From: Campylobacteraceae bacterium
GTDB lineage: Bacteria; Campylobacterota; Campylobacteria; Campylobacterales; Campylobacteraceae
DNA: 64,000 nt
Assembly (NCBI GenBank): GCA_031266555.1
Contig: JAISAU010000020.1
Span: 1 to 64,000 of the forward strand
Reading direction: 5' to 3'
The translations under genes were made by a program, and so were the position numbers. This document shows positions 45,880 through 55,082 of the stretch, piece after piece (the first letter of the stretch is position 1; the number at the start of each line of letters is the position of its first letter). The notes beneath the pieces were generated by a model, which made no database searches, was not told where the DNA came from, and worked only from the letters and a program-made list of their open reading frames with translations.

Positions 45880-46602
45880 TCAATCCTTTAAATTGCGGAT
45901 AATTTTCTCTTCTATAAATCCGCCTTTATTCAAAAAGAAAAAGTGATCTCCCTCAAGTTCAAAAAGAGTTGATTTTTGTATCAAAGTATTTATTTTACGT
46001 GCTGAAATAACGGGCGTCGCGCTGTCGTCTTTGCCCCAAAACAGAATCGCCCTACCCTTATAATCTCTAAAATATTCGCTCATATCCTCGTCTACAACTT
46101 TTTTAAACATCTCATACATGGTAAAATTCATATCTTTCACATCTTTTGACGCAAATATCTTATAAAATCTCTTAAGAGCAAAAAATTTAGCGATTTTGAA
46201 AAACGCGATTTTCATTTTAACCCACAATCTTTTTGGCAAAACTATACCGCTGCTGCTTAGCAAAACAATATTTTCAGGATTTAATAAAAGCGCGATTTTG
46301 CCGCCGAATGAGTGTCCTACAACGATTTGCGGATCTTTGCCGATAGATGATAAAAACTCTTTTACGATATCCTTTACATCAAAAGAGTTCAAAGCCTCTT
46401 TTATCGACGAATTACCAAAACCGGGAAGGTCAAGATAAATATGTCGGTAATCTTTTAAAAATTTTCCGAAAACGCCTTTCATTAACTCTTTGTCGGCTCC
46501 CCAGCCATGCAAAAAAAGTATGGATTTTTCACATGTATGATTTAATAACTCGTACGATAAAGAGTATTGAGTTTTGCCGACAGTTACATTCTTAATCGCC
46601 AT
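45880..46602 (-). CDS. Alpha/beta hydrolase
   Basis: The 240-aa protein has the oxyanion HGWG (32-35), nucleophile elbow GHSFGG (Ser98 at 96-101), the acid in WGKDDSATP, and catalytic His in EGDHFFF. It is a complete alpha/beta hydrolase triad, so it is likely an active esterase or similar. The substrate is unknown. The gene sits between murF and the Phd-like gene, as in Campylobacter, so a role near cell-envelope metabolism is possible but unproven. It ends one base before murF. Confidence 0.88.
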   Translation of the reverse strand: MAIKNVTVGKTQYSLSYELLNHTCEKSILFLHGWGADKELMKGVFGKFLKDYRHIYLDLPGFGNSSIKEALNSFDVKDIVKEFLSSIGKDPQIVVGHSFGGKIALLLNPENIVLLSSSGIVLPKRLWVKMKIAFFKIAKFFALKRFYKIFASKDVKDMNFTMYEMFKKVVDEDMSEYFRDYKGRAILFWGKDDSATPVISARKINTLIQKSTLFELEGDHFFFLNKGGFIEEKIIRNLKD

Positions 46603-46840
46603 TTTTAACTTTTTCGTTCGCGGTTTTTTTTGTTTTAGCGTAAATCTTTTGCAAAACGCTAAGCGCGTTTTTTAGTTTTTCATACTCTTCAAAGTTTATC
46701 ATTACAGCTCTAAAATGCCCATTTTTAGCGATAACAACCCGCTCAAGCTCATTAGAACCAATCTTTTTTAAAACCAAACTGAAATCTCTTACGATTTGAG
46801 TAGCCGTAAATATCTCTTCTTTGTTATAAAAATCAGCCAT
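46592..46840 (-). CDS. Phd/YefM-like small protein (orphan antitoxin fold)
   Basis: The 82-aa protein reads like the Phd/YefM N-terminal domain: IFTATQIVRDFSLVLKKI, then ERVVIAKNGHFRAVMINFEEYEKL. Phd proteins bind DNA and neutralise toxins, but no toxin gene is adjacent; the next gene is the hydrolase, overlapping by 11 bp. I place the start at 46840 because GAGGGG lies 8 bp before that ATG. The longer frame from 46855 has no ribosome site. A similar small gene lies between ddl and the hydrolase in Campylobacter, from memory. Confidence 0.75.
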   Translation of the reverse strand: MADFYNKEEIFTATQIVRDFSLVLKKIGSNELERVVIAKNGHFRAVMINFEEYEKLKNALSVLQKIYAKTKKTANEKVKNGD

Positions 46841-46889
46841 CAAACTACCCCTCAAGCTTCAAAAGTATCAAAATTTTACACACTTTTAT

Positions 46890-47927
46890 CTAAGCTTTGC
46901 CTTTAGCTGATTGAATGCTGTTTATATATTTGTACGATACTGGAATTTTGCGTTTTTTCGGCAAATCACGCGCCAAATCGCACACAAGAGAGCTAAACTC
47001 TTCAAAAAGATAGTTCGCCAAAGAGCCTGGATTTGGATTAATTTCGTTTAAATAAACTCTATTTTTTATGACAAAAAAATCGCACCTTATGATAGCGCCT
47101 TCAAAAAGCGGTTCGTATAAACTTCTAAAACTTCTTCTTATCTCTTCGTGCAACATCTCTGTAACTCTCGCTTCAAAAACCTTGTTTGTCCTTGAAAAAT
47201 CAAGATATTTTTTATTAAAGTCCAAAAAAAGCTTCTTTTGCGGCTCTTCTATAATAGAGTACCGTATATTGTTACCGATCTTACAACCCGCGATATTGTA
47301 CTCTATCACGTTTTCCATAAACGGCTCGACCAACACTTCATCATCAAATTCAAAAGCCACGTCAAGTGCGTACTCAAGTTCGCTTTTATCTTTCACAACG
47401 CTCACTCCGATGGAACTTCCAAGCCTCAATGGTTTAATAATAATTGGCAAAGGCAACGTAATTTCGCGGTTATTTTTTGTAATCAACTCGTATTTTAAAG
47501 TATTTATTTTTAGAGATTCCGCGTAAAGTTTCGTAAAAAACTTATTGTAACTAATAACGCTAGCCTCAATATTAGGACCTATGTAGCGAATATTGAAAAA
47601 ATCAAAAAGAGCCGCTATTTTGCCGTCTTCTCCGTCTGCACCGTGAATAATATTTATAACTGCGTCAAGCTCGACTTTCACTTCTTTAAACATCTTTTTA
47701 AAATAAAACCCGCCGTTTTTTGGCATAAGCTTTGTATCGTTCAAATATTCGCCGCCGCTAAAGCGTTTTGACGTAATTTTATCGGTAGGTATAAGATAAA
47801 AATTTCTATCTTTATCGCAAAATATATATATAAGCTCGCAAAATATCACTTTTTTCAGTGCGATGGCGCTTACTATGCTTATTTCGTGTTCATAGCTCTC
47901 CCCGCCAAAAACAATAGCCAATCTCAT
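46890..47927 (-). CDS. ddl: D-alanine--D-alanine ligase
   Basis: Ddl makes the D-Ala-D-Ala dipeptide used by MurF. The 345-aa protein has the ATP-grasp layout: VFGGESYEHEISIVSA, the H-G-x-x-G-E-D-G-K-I segment (HGADGEDGKIAA), PLRLGSSIGVSVVKD, EFDDEVLVEPF, and RCDFFVIKNRVYLNEINPNPGS with magnesium ligands. MurF lies two genes further along the run. The spacing to ruvA is 22 bp. Confidence 0.95.
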   Translation of the reverse strand: MRLAIVFGGESYEHEISIVSAIALKKVIFCELIYIFCDKDRNFYLIPTDKITSKRFSGGEYLNDTKLMPKNGGFYFKKMFKEVKVELDAVINIIHGADGEDGKIAALFDFFNIRYIGPNIEASVISYNKFFTKLYAESLKINTLKYELITKNNREITLPLPIIIKPLRLGSSIGVSVVKDKSELEYALDVAFEFDDEVLVEPFMENVIEYNIAGCKIGNNIRYSIIEEPQKKLFLDFNKKYLDFSRTNKVFEARVTEMLHEEIRRSFRSLYEPLFEGAIIRCDFFVIKNRVYLNEINPNPGSLANYLFEEFSSLVCDLARDLPKKRKIPVSYKYINSIQSAKGKA

Positions 47928-47949
47928 TATAGTCCTTAAAAAATTATTT

Positions 47950-48504
47950 TTATTGAAGTTTACTCAAAGCTTCTTTAATAAGCTCTTGAGTTGTAGCGCC
48001 TTTACATGTAAACAAAACGGCTTTTATTTTTTCGCTCTTAAATCCCAAAGCTTCCAACGCCAATTTTGCTTCGGTTTGACTTTGAGACGACGCGCTTATA
48101 CTGCTTTGAAGCACAAATTCTCCAAGCTCGACCAATATCCTTTTAGCGCTTTTAAGCCCGATACCGGGAACTTTAATCAAAGCGTTTGTATCCGAAGATG
48201 TTAAAGCTTTGGCGAATAAACCAGGAGTAAGAGTCGAGCAAATAGCAAGAGCGGTAGAAGTTCCTATACCGCTTAGTTTTATCAACTGTTCAAACATTCT
48301 CTGTTCGTCCGAGTCCAAAAATCCAAACAGCAAATTCGCGTCTTCTCTTATTATTTGCGTTATTTTAAGCTCTACTATGTCGCTGTTTATTGACGCCGCG
48401 CAATATAAAGATACGGCTATTTTGTAAGTAACTCCGCTTAATGTCTTTACATGTACGCTTGTTGGTTCTTTAATTACCACTTTTCCTTCAATGGCTGCTA
48501 TCAC
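47950..48504 (-). CDS. ruvA: Holliday junction DNA helicase subunit RuvA
   Basis: RuvA binds four-way junctions and loads the RuvB motor for branch migration. The 184-aa protein has the N-terminal OB fold (MIAAIEGKVVIKEP), the FGFLDSDEQRMFEQLIKLSGIG region and two helix-hairpin-helix motifs (LSGIGTSTALAI and VPGIGLKSAKRILVELG). A C-terminal UBA-like domain (about 140-184) contacts RuvB. Length is normal. The ATG at 48504 lies in the end of the FapA-like gene (17-bp overlap). Two TACATGTA copies fall in the gene, at 48003 and 48448. Confidence 0.95.
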   Translation of the reverse strand: MIAAIEGKVVIKEPTSVHVKTLSGVTYKIAVSLYCAASINSDIVELKITQIIREDANLLFGFLDSDEQRMFEQLIKLSGIGTSTALAICSTLTPGLFAKALTSSDTNALIKVPGIGLKSAKRILVELGEFVLQSSISASSQSQTEAKLALEALGFKSEKIKAVLFTCKGATTQELIKEALSKLQ

Positions 48505-49402
48505 TGTTTACTTCCACATTTTTGGTTTCAAGCTGGAACTTATTGTCCCCGCTGTATTTTAGATATATCTCGCCTATATTATCATCTTTTTTCGTATAAT
48601 ATTCCAAATCGTACTTTGGCAAAATAAATAAAATCTGATTATTTTCTCTCCAAATCGAATTGCTAATAATCTTTCCGTTTATTATGATATCATTTTCAAG
48701 CTTTAAAAACTCGTCTTCATCTTCTTTTATATACTGCTCCAACCCTTTAATCACATCTATGAGCGTATCGTACTCTTTTGTGTTCATATTAAACTCTTTA
48801 ACACCCACAAGCAAATCTACATGCGGTATATCGCCGCTTTGTCTCATCTTTTCAATATGCTCTCTGTGCTCTTGCACTTTTCTTTTTTGCTCTTCTAACT
48901 CTTTTAATTTGCGCTCTAACTGACTATTTGTTTTGGCAAACTCTTTTTTAAATAAATCCACTCTATCGTATAAGTTTGAGATTTTACTTAAGATATAGTC
49001 GTCTACTGGCGGTTTTATCACTAAACTATTTTTTGTGCCTTTCACATTGTTTATCTCAATCGTATTGGTTGATATGATTTTGTTTCCTGTGCCAAGATTA
49101 TTGATGTATATATAATTTGCCGTTACCTCTCCGTTTTCCAAAAAATCCACCTTAACCGTATTGCCTACTACCTTACCGCCTTTTATATGCTTTATCTCAA
49201 CATCACCTCCTTCAATCACGCCGCAATGTTCGTTTACATATACTTGCTCTGCGGTTATATAAGACTTTTTATGAGTAGAATCAGCCTCTACATGTAAAGC
49301 CTTTATCTCGCCTTTACCTACTCTTTTATCTATTATTAATTTAGATATCTCAACTGCTGCCTCACCCTCGCCATTTCTTTTAGCTTTAAACAATATTGCC
49401 AT
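48488..49402 (-). CDS. FapA-type (DUF342-like) beta-helix/coiled-coil protein
   Basis: The 304-aa protein starts with beta-helix-like repeats (about 10-130: EIKALHVEADSTHKKSYIT, VNEHCGVIEGGDVEIKHIKG, GEVTANYIYINNLGTGN). A long coiled coil follows (about 145-190: LFKKEFAKTNSQLERKLKELE), then a short C-terminal domain. The layout resembles DUF342/FapA proteins. Such proteins in Campylobacterota are of unknown role and may form filaments or polymers. The start has AAAGGA 10 bp before it. Adjacent to ruvA and divergent from murJ. Confidence 0.65.
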   Translation of the reverse strand: MAILFKAKRNGEGEAAVEISKLIIDKRVGKGEIKALHVEADSTHKKSYITAEQVYVNEHCGVIEGGDVEIKHIKGGKVVGNTVKVDFLENGEVTANYIYINNLGTGNKIISTNTIEINNVKGTKNSLVIKPPVDDYILSKISNLYDRVDLFKKEFAKTNSQLERKLKELEEQKRKVQEHREHIEKMRQSGDIPHVDLLVGVKEFNMNTKEYDTLIDVIKGLEQYIKEDEDEFLKLENDIIINGKIISNSIWRENNQILFILPKYDLEYYTKKDDNIGEIYLKYSGDNKFQLETKNVEVNSDSSH

Positions 49403-49470
49403 TTTGAAAATATCCTTTATTCTCTGTTAGAGAAATTAGTTAATATGAGATATTAGTGTAAATTTTATTA

Positions 49471-49491
49471 ATTATAGTTAAATACTATAAT
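49471..49491. promoter_or_regulatory. Symmetric divergent promoter: paired TATAAT boxes
   Basis: ATTATAGT (49471-49478) and ACTATAAT (49484-49491) are exact complements with a 5-bp spacer. Each arm carries a TATAAT box for its own direction, so one 21-bp element could serve murJ to the right and the fapA-like gene to the left. Confidence 0.5.
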
Positions 49492-49548
49492 ATTTAAATG
49501 ACTATTTTCGCTATACTACAGTTTTAAATTATCAATTGAAGTTTTTAT

Positions 49549-50961
49549 ATGATTTTTCGCGCATTTTTTACAAACAGTTTTGGCATATTGGTATCGCGAG
49601 TATTTGGATTTGTACGCGATCTTTTGACGGCAAACGTCCTTGGGGCAAATATATACAGCGATATATTTTTCGTGGCTTTCAAACTTCCGAATCTGTTTCG
49701 CAGGATATTCGCCGAAGGGGCGTTTACGCAAGCTTTTTTACCCGCGTTTACAAAATCTCGCACAAAAGGAGTTTTCGCCTTACATGTATTTATAAGATTT
49801 TTCATTTTTATAGCTTTTTTGACGACTCTTGTCGTTATATTCAGCCCGTTTGTGACAAAAATATTCGCTTACGGTTTCAGCGACGAGCAGATTTCGCAAA
49901 CCGCGCCTTTAGTCAGCATAAACTTCTTTTATCTGTCGCTTATATACATAGTAACTTTCATAGCCTCTCTTTTGCAATATCGCTCGCATTTCGCCACTAC
50001 GGCGTTTTCTACCGCGCTTCTTAATATAGCTATGATAATCTCGCTTCTTTTAAGCGACCCGACAACTCCTGAAAAAACCGTTTACTATTTAAGTTTTGGT
50101 GTTGTGGTAGGCGGATTTTTGCAAGTTTTGGTTCATATACTCGCTATGAAAAAGATGGGACTTTTTCCTTTGATATTTGGAGCCGTTAAATATAGAAAAA
50201 CTCACAAGCAAAATGAGACTGAACGCAAAACTTTCTACAAGAACTTTTTTCATTCCGTTCTTGGCGGAAGCACCGTTCAACTATCCTCTTTCATAGACAC
50301 GTGGCTTGCCAGCTTTTTGGCGGCGGGAAGTATTAGCTATCTGTATTACGCTAATAGAATTTTCCAACTGCCTTTGGCGCTTTTTGCCATAGCTTTGTCT
50401 ATCGGCATTTTTCCACGTGTAACAAAACTTATCAAAAAAAACGACGAAAGCGAAGCGATAAAACTTTTAGAAAAAGGGTTTTGGTTTTTGGCGTTTTTAC
50501 TGTCTGTTTCAGCTCTTAGCGGAATTTTGCTCAGCGAACCGATAATAAAAATCCTCTTTGAACGAGGCTCGTTTAACTCTTACGATACGATTATATGCGC
50601 TAAAGTTTTATCAATGTATTTACTGGGACTCATACCATTTGGGCTGTCTCGCATATTTTCACTTTGGCTTTTCGCGCAACAAAGACAAAAAGAGGCGGCT
50701 ATGATCTCGGCTGTGTCGCTTGGAGTCGGAGTGATATTCTCTTTTGCGCTCGTATATCCGCTTGGCATTGTAGGACTCTCCCTCGCCAACTCCATAAGCG
50801 GACTTTTTTTGTTTATTTTGACTGTAAGAGCGTTCGGAGCGAAAACATTTTTTAGCATACTCAAACTCAAAAAGTTATCTCTTTTATTTATAGTTTTGAT
50901 TATTGAGTTTTTCATGTTATTGGCTTTAAAAGAACTCTTGCGTTCGCTTTCATTCATTTGA
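49549..50961 (+). CDS. murJ: Lipid II flippase MurJ
   Basis: MurJ moves lipid II across the inner membrane for peptidoglycan synthesis. The 470-aa protein begins with the family signature SFGILVSRVFGFVRDLLTANVLGANIYSDIFFVAFKLPNLFRRIFAEGAFTQAFLPAF in spirit, with the conserved arginines of the central cavity. It contains about 14 hydrophobic helices. GGSTVQLSSFIDTWLAS marks the middle of the protein. It is the first plus-strand gene of the block after the divergent promoter. TACATGTA at 49781 lies in the frame as L-H-V. Confidence 0.95.
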   Translation: MIFRAFFTNSFGILVSRVFGFVRDLLTANVLGANIYSDIFFVAFKLPNLFRRIFAEGAFTQAFLPAFTKSRTKGVFALHVFIRFFIFIAFLTTLVVIFSPFVTKIFAYGFSDEQISQTAPLVSINFFYLSLIYIVTFIASLLQYRSHFATTAFSTALLNIAMIISLLLSDPTTPEKTVYYLSFGVVVGGFLQVLVHILAMKKMGLFPLIFGAVKYRKTHKQNETERKTFYKNFFHSVLGGSTVQLSSFIDTWLASFLAAGSISYLYYANRIFQLPLALFAIALSIGIFPRVTKLIKKNDESEAIKLLEKGFWFLAFLLSVSALSGILLSEPIIKILFERGSFNSYDTIICAKVLSMYLLGLIPFGLSRIFSLWLFAQQRQKEAAMISAVSLGVGVIFSFALVYPLGIVGLSLANSISGLFLFILTVRAFGAKTFFSILKLKKLSLLFIVLIIEFFMLLALKELLRSLSFI

Positions 50962-51242
50962 GATATAAAATCATTATTGGGAGTTTTACTATGATAGCTT
51001 TAATGAAAGGTTATTCTCGTCTCAATAGTTACATGTAGTATCGTAAGAACTTTTAACATTTATAATATCCTTACATGTAAGAGGTTTTAGCGATAAAATC
51101 ATTGAATCTGTTAAGTATTTTCATCTTTCTTATCTGCTTTTTAACTTTTTATATTCATATTTTTCAACCTCTTTAGTATATAATAATAGTTTTGGAAATT
51201 TGTGTCACAGATACTATTTTAAGACTTTTAAGGAAAATTTTA

Positions 51243-52649
51243 ATGCATATTTACGACTCGGCGAAAAAGACAAAGTCGCTATTTAAACCCATTAATAAAG
51301 GCAAGGCGCTTATATACGTTTGCGGACCGACCGTATATGACGACGCTCATTTGGGACACGCCAGAAGCGCTTTAGCGTTTGATTTGCTTCGTCGAGTGTT
51401 AACGCATTTGGGATATAAAGTAACTTTTGTAAAAAATTTCACCGATATTGACGATAAAATCATAAAAAAAATGAACGAGAGCGGCAAAAGTTTGGACGAG
51501 ATAACCTCTTTTTACACCAAACGATACAAAGAGGATATGAGAGCTATCGGCGTACAAGACGCTGATATAGAGCCAAAAGCGACGCAATCTTTAAAAACAA
51601 TCATAGATTTTACACAAAATCTTTTAGACAAAGGATACGCATATATAACTTCAAGCGGAGTCTATTTTGACACTTCAAAAGACGATAAATATCTTTCCGT
51701 CTCGCACAGACATGTAGATGAGAGCGATATGCGTTCAAGAGTGGAGGAAGATGAAGAAAAAAAAGATATTAAAGACTTCGCCTTATGGAAATTCGCCAAA
51801 AAAGGCGACATGTCATATCCCGCGCCGTTTGGAGACGGAAGACCCGGCTGGCATATAGAGTGTTCGGCTATGATAAAAGAACATTTGGCTAATAAGTGCG
51901 GCGAATACCAGATAGATATACACGGCGGCGGCGCGGATCTACTCTTTCCTCATCACGAAAACGAAGCAGCGCAAACAAGAAAAGAAAGTTCTCAAGAGAT
52001 AGCTAAATATTGGATGCATAACGGTTTTGTTACTATAAACGGCGAAAAAATGAGCAAATCGCTTGGAAACAGCTTTTTCTTGAAAGATATTTTAAGAGTT
52101 TATGACGGCGAGATAGTGCGTTTTTATCTATTGTCAACTCACTATAGAGCAAATATCAACTTCAACGAAACAGACCTTTTGCAAAGCAAAAAAAGACTTG
52201 ACAAAATATACAGACTTAAAAAACGAATCGCGGATACGCAAAGTTCGCCGCTACCTGATAAAGAGTTTGAGCATGAGATGACGCAGGCTTTAAAAGATGA
52301 TTTGAATATCTCAAAAGCTTTGAGCGCGATAGACGCTATGGTAGCAAACGCTAATGATATCTTAGATAAAAATCCGAAAGACAATGATAAAAAAGCGCAG
52401 TTTGCGGCAAATATAAAACTCATAAACTCCGTTCTTGGTATAGGCGAAAAAGAGGCTTTCTCGTACTTTCATCTTGGCGTAAGCGAAGAAGAGAAAATAC
52501 AAATAGAAACCCTTTTAAAAGAGCGTTTGGACTTAAAAGCAAAAAAAGAGTTTAAAAAAGCGGATTTTATAAGAGAAGAGCTCGCGAAAAAAGGCATATC
52601 TCTTATGGACGGCATAGACGGCACGAAGTGGGAAAAAGTTGATTTTTAA
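51243..52649 (+). CDS. cysS: Cysteinyl-tRNA synthetase
   Basis: CysRS charges tRNA(Cys). The 468-aa protein has the zinc Cys27, the class I HIGH motif as HLGH (36-39) after CGPTVYDDA, the second zinc segment WHIECSAM, HGGGADLLFPHHENE, and KMSKSLGN. I choose the ATG at 51243 with TAAGGA 9 bp before it; an in-frame upstream ATG would add 17 residues unlike the family. The gap of 281 bp after murJ contains two TACATGTA copies and no gene. msbA, which I recall between cysS and pyrD in C. jejuni, is not present here. Confidence 0.97.
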   Translation: MHIYDSAKKTKSLFKPINKGKALIYVCGPTVYDDAHLGHARSALAFDLLRRVLTHLGYKVTFVKNFTDIDDKIIKKMNESGKSLDEITSFYTKRYKEDMRAIGVQDADIEPKATQSLKTIIDFTQNLLDKGYAYITSSGVYFDTSKDDKYLSVSHRHVDESDMRSRVEEDEEKKDIKDFALWKFAKKGDMSYPAPFGDGRPGWHIECSAMIKEHLANKCGEYQIDIHGGGADLLFPHHENEAAQTRKESSQEIAKYWMHNGFVTINGEKMSKSLGNSFFLKDILRVYDGEIVRFYLLSTHYRANINFNETDLLQSKKRLDKIYRLKKRIADTQSSPLPDKEFEHEMTQALKDDLNISKALSAIDAMVANANDILDKNPKDNDKKAQFAANIKLINSVLGIGEKEAFSYFHLGVSEEEKIQIETLLKERLDLKAKKEFKKADFIREELAKKGISLMDGIDGTKWEKVDF

Positions 52650-52710
52650 AGCAAAAAAGAGTTTATCTTGGTTATAATCAAACGAAAAAACAAAACGGAT
52701 ATATAATTAA

Positions 52711-53772
52711 ATGATAGATTATCAAAGCTTTAAAAAAATATTGTTCAAATTAGATCCTGAAAGAGCGCATTGGTTAGCCGAATGCGGTATGAGATTTGCC
52801 GCTGATTTTATGCCTTTTTTATTAAGCTTTATAGCTTCAAAATACTTTGTGTGCGACGATAAACTTGAGCAAGAGACTTTGGGGGTAAAATTTTCAAATC
52901 CAATAGGAATAGCCGCTGGTTTTGACAAAAACGCCGTTATGATAAAAACTTTAAGCGCTCTTGGATTTGGACATGTAGAGTACGGCACTATCACTCCAAA
53001 ACCCCAAAACGGAAATGAAAAACCGCGTATGTTCAGACATGTAGAAGAAAAGTCTTTACAAAACGCTATGGGTTTCAATAACGACGGTATGGGAAAAATC
53101 TCAAAAAGAGTCTCAAAGATCTATCCCTACACAACGCCGCTTGGCGCAAATATAGGTAAAAACAAAACAACTTCGCAAGAAAACGCCATAAACGATTATG
53201 AAGAACTTGTAAAAGTTTTTTCACCGTTTTGCGATTATCTTGCTATAAATATCTCATCGCCGAATACCCCAAATCTAAGAGATTTGCAAAATGAAAAATT
53301 TGTCAAAGAGCTTTTTAAAACTTGCGTCAAATTAACCGATAAGCCGATTTTGCTTAAAATAGCACCGGATATGAGTGAAAAAGACGTCCTGTCTATATGC
53401 GAAGCAGCTATTAGCGAAGGCGGCGGCGGAATAATAGCCACAAATACCACGATTGACTATTCGCTCGTGGCAAATCCCGCAAACGTCGGCGGAATAAGCG
53501 GAAAAGCATTGAAAGAAAAAAGCTTCAATATTTTTAAGACTTTAGCCAAAGAGTTTTATGGCAAAACGACTTTGATAAGCGTAGGCGGCGTAAGCAGCGC
53601 GAAAGACGTTTATGATAGGCTGCTTGAAGGAGCGAATTTGATACAAATTTACACAGGTTTTATATACGAAGGTCCGTCATTAGCGTATCAAATCAATAAA
53701 GGAATTTTGGAGTTGATGGAAAGAGACGGATTTTGCAATATCAAAGAAGCGATAGGTTCAAGAAGAAAATGA
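52711..53772 (+). CDS. pyrD: Dihydroorotate dehydrogenase, class 2 (quinone-dependent)
   Basis: PyrD oxidises dihydroorotate to orotate and passes electrons to the quinone pool at the inner membrane. The 353-aa protein has the class 2 N-terminal helices, then NPIGIAAGFDKNA, GHVEYGTITPKPQNGN-PR, NAMGFNNDGM, and NISSPNTPNLRDLQ, where class 2 uses Ser as base. The FMN phosphate block GVSSAKDVYDRLLEGANLIQ-YTG follows. It is the only clearly catalytic pyrimidine enzyme in the window. The stop overlaps the M16 ATG (ATGA). Confidence 0.97.
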   Translation: MIDYQSFKKILFKLDPERAHWLAECGMRFAADFMPFLLSFIASKYFVCDDKLEQETLGVKFSNPIGIAAGFDKNAVMIKTLSALGFGHVEYGTITPKPQNGNEKPRMFRHVEEKSLQNAMGFNNDGMGKISKRVSKIYPYTTPLGANIGKNKTTSQENAINDYEELVKVFSPFCDYLAINISSPNTPNLRDLQNEKFVKELFKTCVKLTDKPILLKIAPDMSEKDVLSICEAAISEGGGGIIATNTTIDYSLVANPANVGGISGKALKEKSFNIFKTLAKEFYGKTTLISVGGVSSAKDVYDRLLEGANLIQIYTGFIYEGPSLAYQINKGILELMERDGFCNIKEAIGSRRK

Positions 53773-55082
53773 AACGCATATTTTTAGTATTTATTACATG
53801 TATAGGAGTTATGATGGCTAATTCTTTGCCGCAATACGAGACGCAAACGCTCTCAAACGGACTTCAAGTTTTTGTCGTACCGATGAACAAAGGCAGCGGG
53901 GTTATAACAATGGACGTATTTTATAAAGTAGGCAGCGGCGATGAGATAATGGGCAAAAGCGGAATAGCTCATATGCTGGAACATCTGAATTTTAAATCTA
54001 CAAAAAATTTAAAAGCCGGCGAGTTTGACGAAATAGTAAAAAGTATCGGCGGTATGACTAATGCCGCTACCGGATTTGATTTTACGCACTATTTTATAAA
54101 AAGCAGCAGTAAAAATCTCTCCAAATCTTTTGAGCTTTTCAGCGAATTGATGGCGAATTTGCTCTTAAAAGACGATGAGTTTCAACCCGAACGCGACGTT
54201 GTTATGGAGGAGAGAAAATGGCGAACGGATAACTCTCCGGTTGGATATCTATATTTTAGACTATTCAACAGCGCTTTTATTTACCACCCGTATCATTGGA
54301 CGCCAATCGGCTTTAAAGACGATATAAAAAATTGGACGATAGAGGATATAAAAAATTTTCACGATACTTACTATCAACCTTCAAACGCGATAATAGTAGT
54401 GGCGGGAGATATAGAACCGAGCGTAGTCTTTAAAGAGGCTAAAAAATATTTTGGAAACATAAAAAGAAAATCTATCATCCCTAAAAAATATCAGACCGAA
54501 CCGGAACAAGACGGCGCGAAAAGAGTTTATATAACCAAAGAGAGCGAAACTCAAATGATAGCCATAGCTTATAAAATTCCTGCTTTCGATCACCCTGATC
54601 AAGTAGCTTTGAACGCTATAAGCGCGCTTTTAGGCAATGGCAAAAGCAGTCGTTTATATGAAGTTTTAGTCAACCAAAAAAATCTTGTAAATCAAATATC
54701 CGCTTACAATATGAGTTCGCGCGACCCAAATCTTTTTCTGTTTTTGGCGATTTGCAATCCGAATGTGAAAGCTGAAGATGTAGAAAAAGAGATTTTAACC
54801 ATAATAGAAGATTTGAAAAAAAATAACGTGGGCGAGGACGAACTTAAAAAAGTCAAAACAAATACAAAAGCCGATTTTATATTCGGACTTGAGAGTTCAA
54901 GCGGTATAGCGAATCTTTTCGGAAGTTTCTTGGCAAGAGGTTCTCTTGAACCGCTTTTGAATTATGAAGAAGCCGTAAACGCTCTTAAAGTAGATACGAT
55001 ACGAGAAGTCGCAAACAGATATTTTATTGAAAAACACTCGACAACCGTTATATTAAGAAAGGAGGCGTCCTCCAATGAATGA
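53769..55082 (+). CDS. Exported M16 family zinc peptidase
   Basis: The 437-aa protein has a signal peptide (about 1-17), and the inverted zinc motif H-M-L-E-H (His68, Glu71, His72) in [14 protein letters not shown]. The distal Glu lies in the V-M-E-E-R-K segment. The second, catalytically inactive-type M16 half follows (about 235-420). It is probably a periplasmic processing peptidase; the PqqL/YmxG group is similar in size. I take the ATG at 53769, coupled to the pyrD stop. A TACATGTA copy falls in the signal-peptide codons as I-T-C-I. Confidence 0.92.
   Translation: MKRIFLVFITCIGVMMANSLPQYETQTLSNGLQVFVVPMNKGSGVITMDVFYKVGSGDEIMGKSGIAHMLEHLNFKSTKNLKAGEFDEIVKSIGGMTNAATGFDFTHYFIKSSSKNLSKSFELFSELMANLLLKDDEFQPERDVVMEERKWRTDNSPVGYLYFRLFNSAFIYHPYHWTPIGFKDDIKNWTIEDIKNFHDTYYQPSNAIIVVAGDIEPSVVFKEAKKYFGNIKRKSIIPKKYQTEPEQDGAKRVYITKESETQMIAIAYKIPAFDHPDQVALNAISALLGNGKSSRLYEVLVNQKNLVNQISAYNMSSRDPNLFLFLAICNPNVKAEDVEKEILTIIEDLKKNNVGEDELKKVKTNTKADFIFGLESSSGIANLFGSFLARGSLEPLLNYEEAVNALKVDTIREVANRYFIEKHSTTVILRKEASSNE
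55060..55077 (+). promoter_or_regulatory. dapA: dapA ribosome site inside a short hairpin
   Basis: The strong AAGGAGG just before dapA is followed at once by CGT and CCTCC, so GGAGG and CCTCC can pair with a 3-nt loop directly before the ATG at 55075. The stem also encodes the last M16 codons, and ribosomes finishing the M16 gene could open it. Confidence 0.5.
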
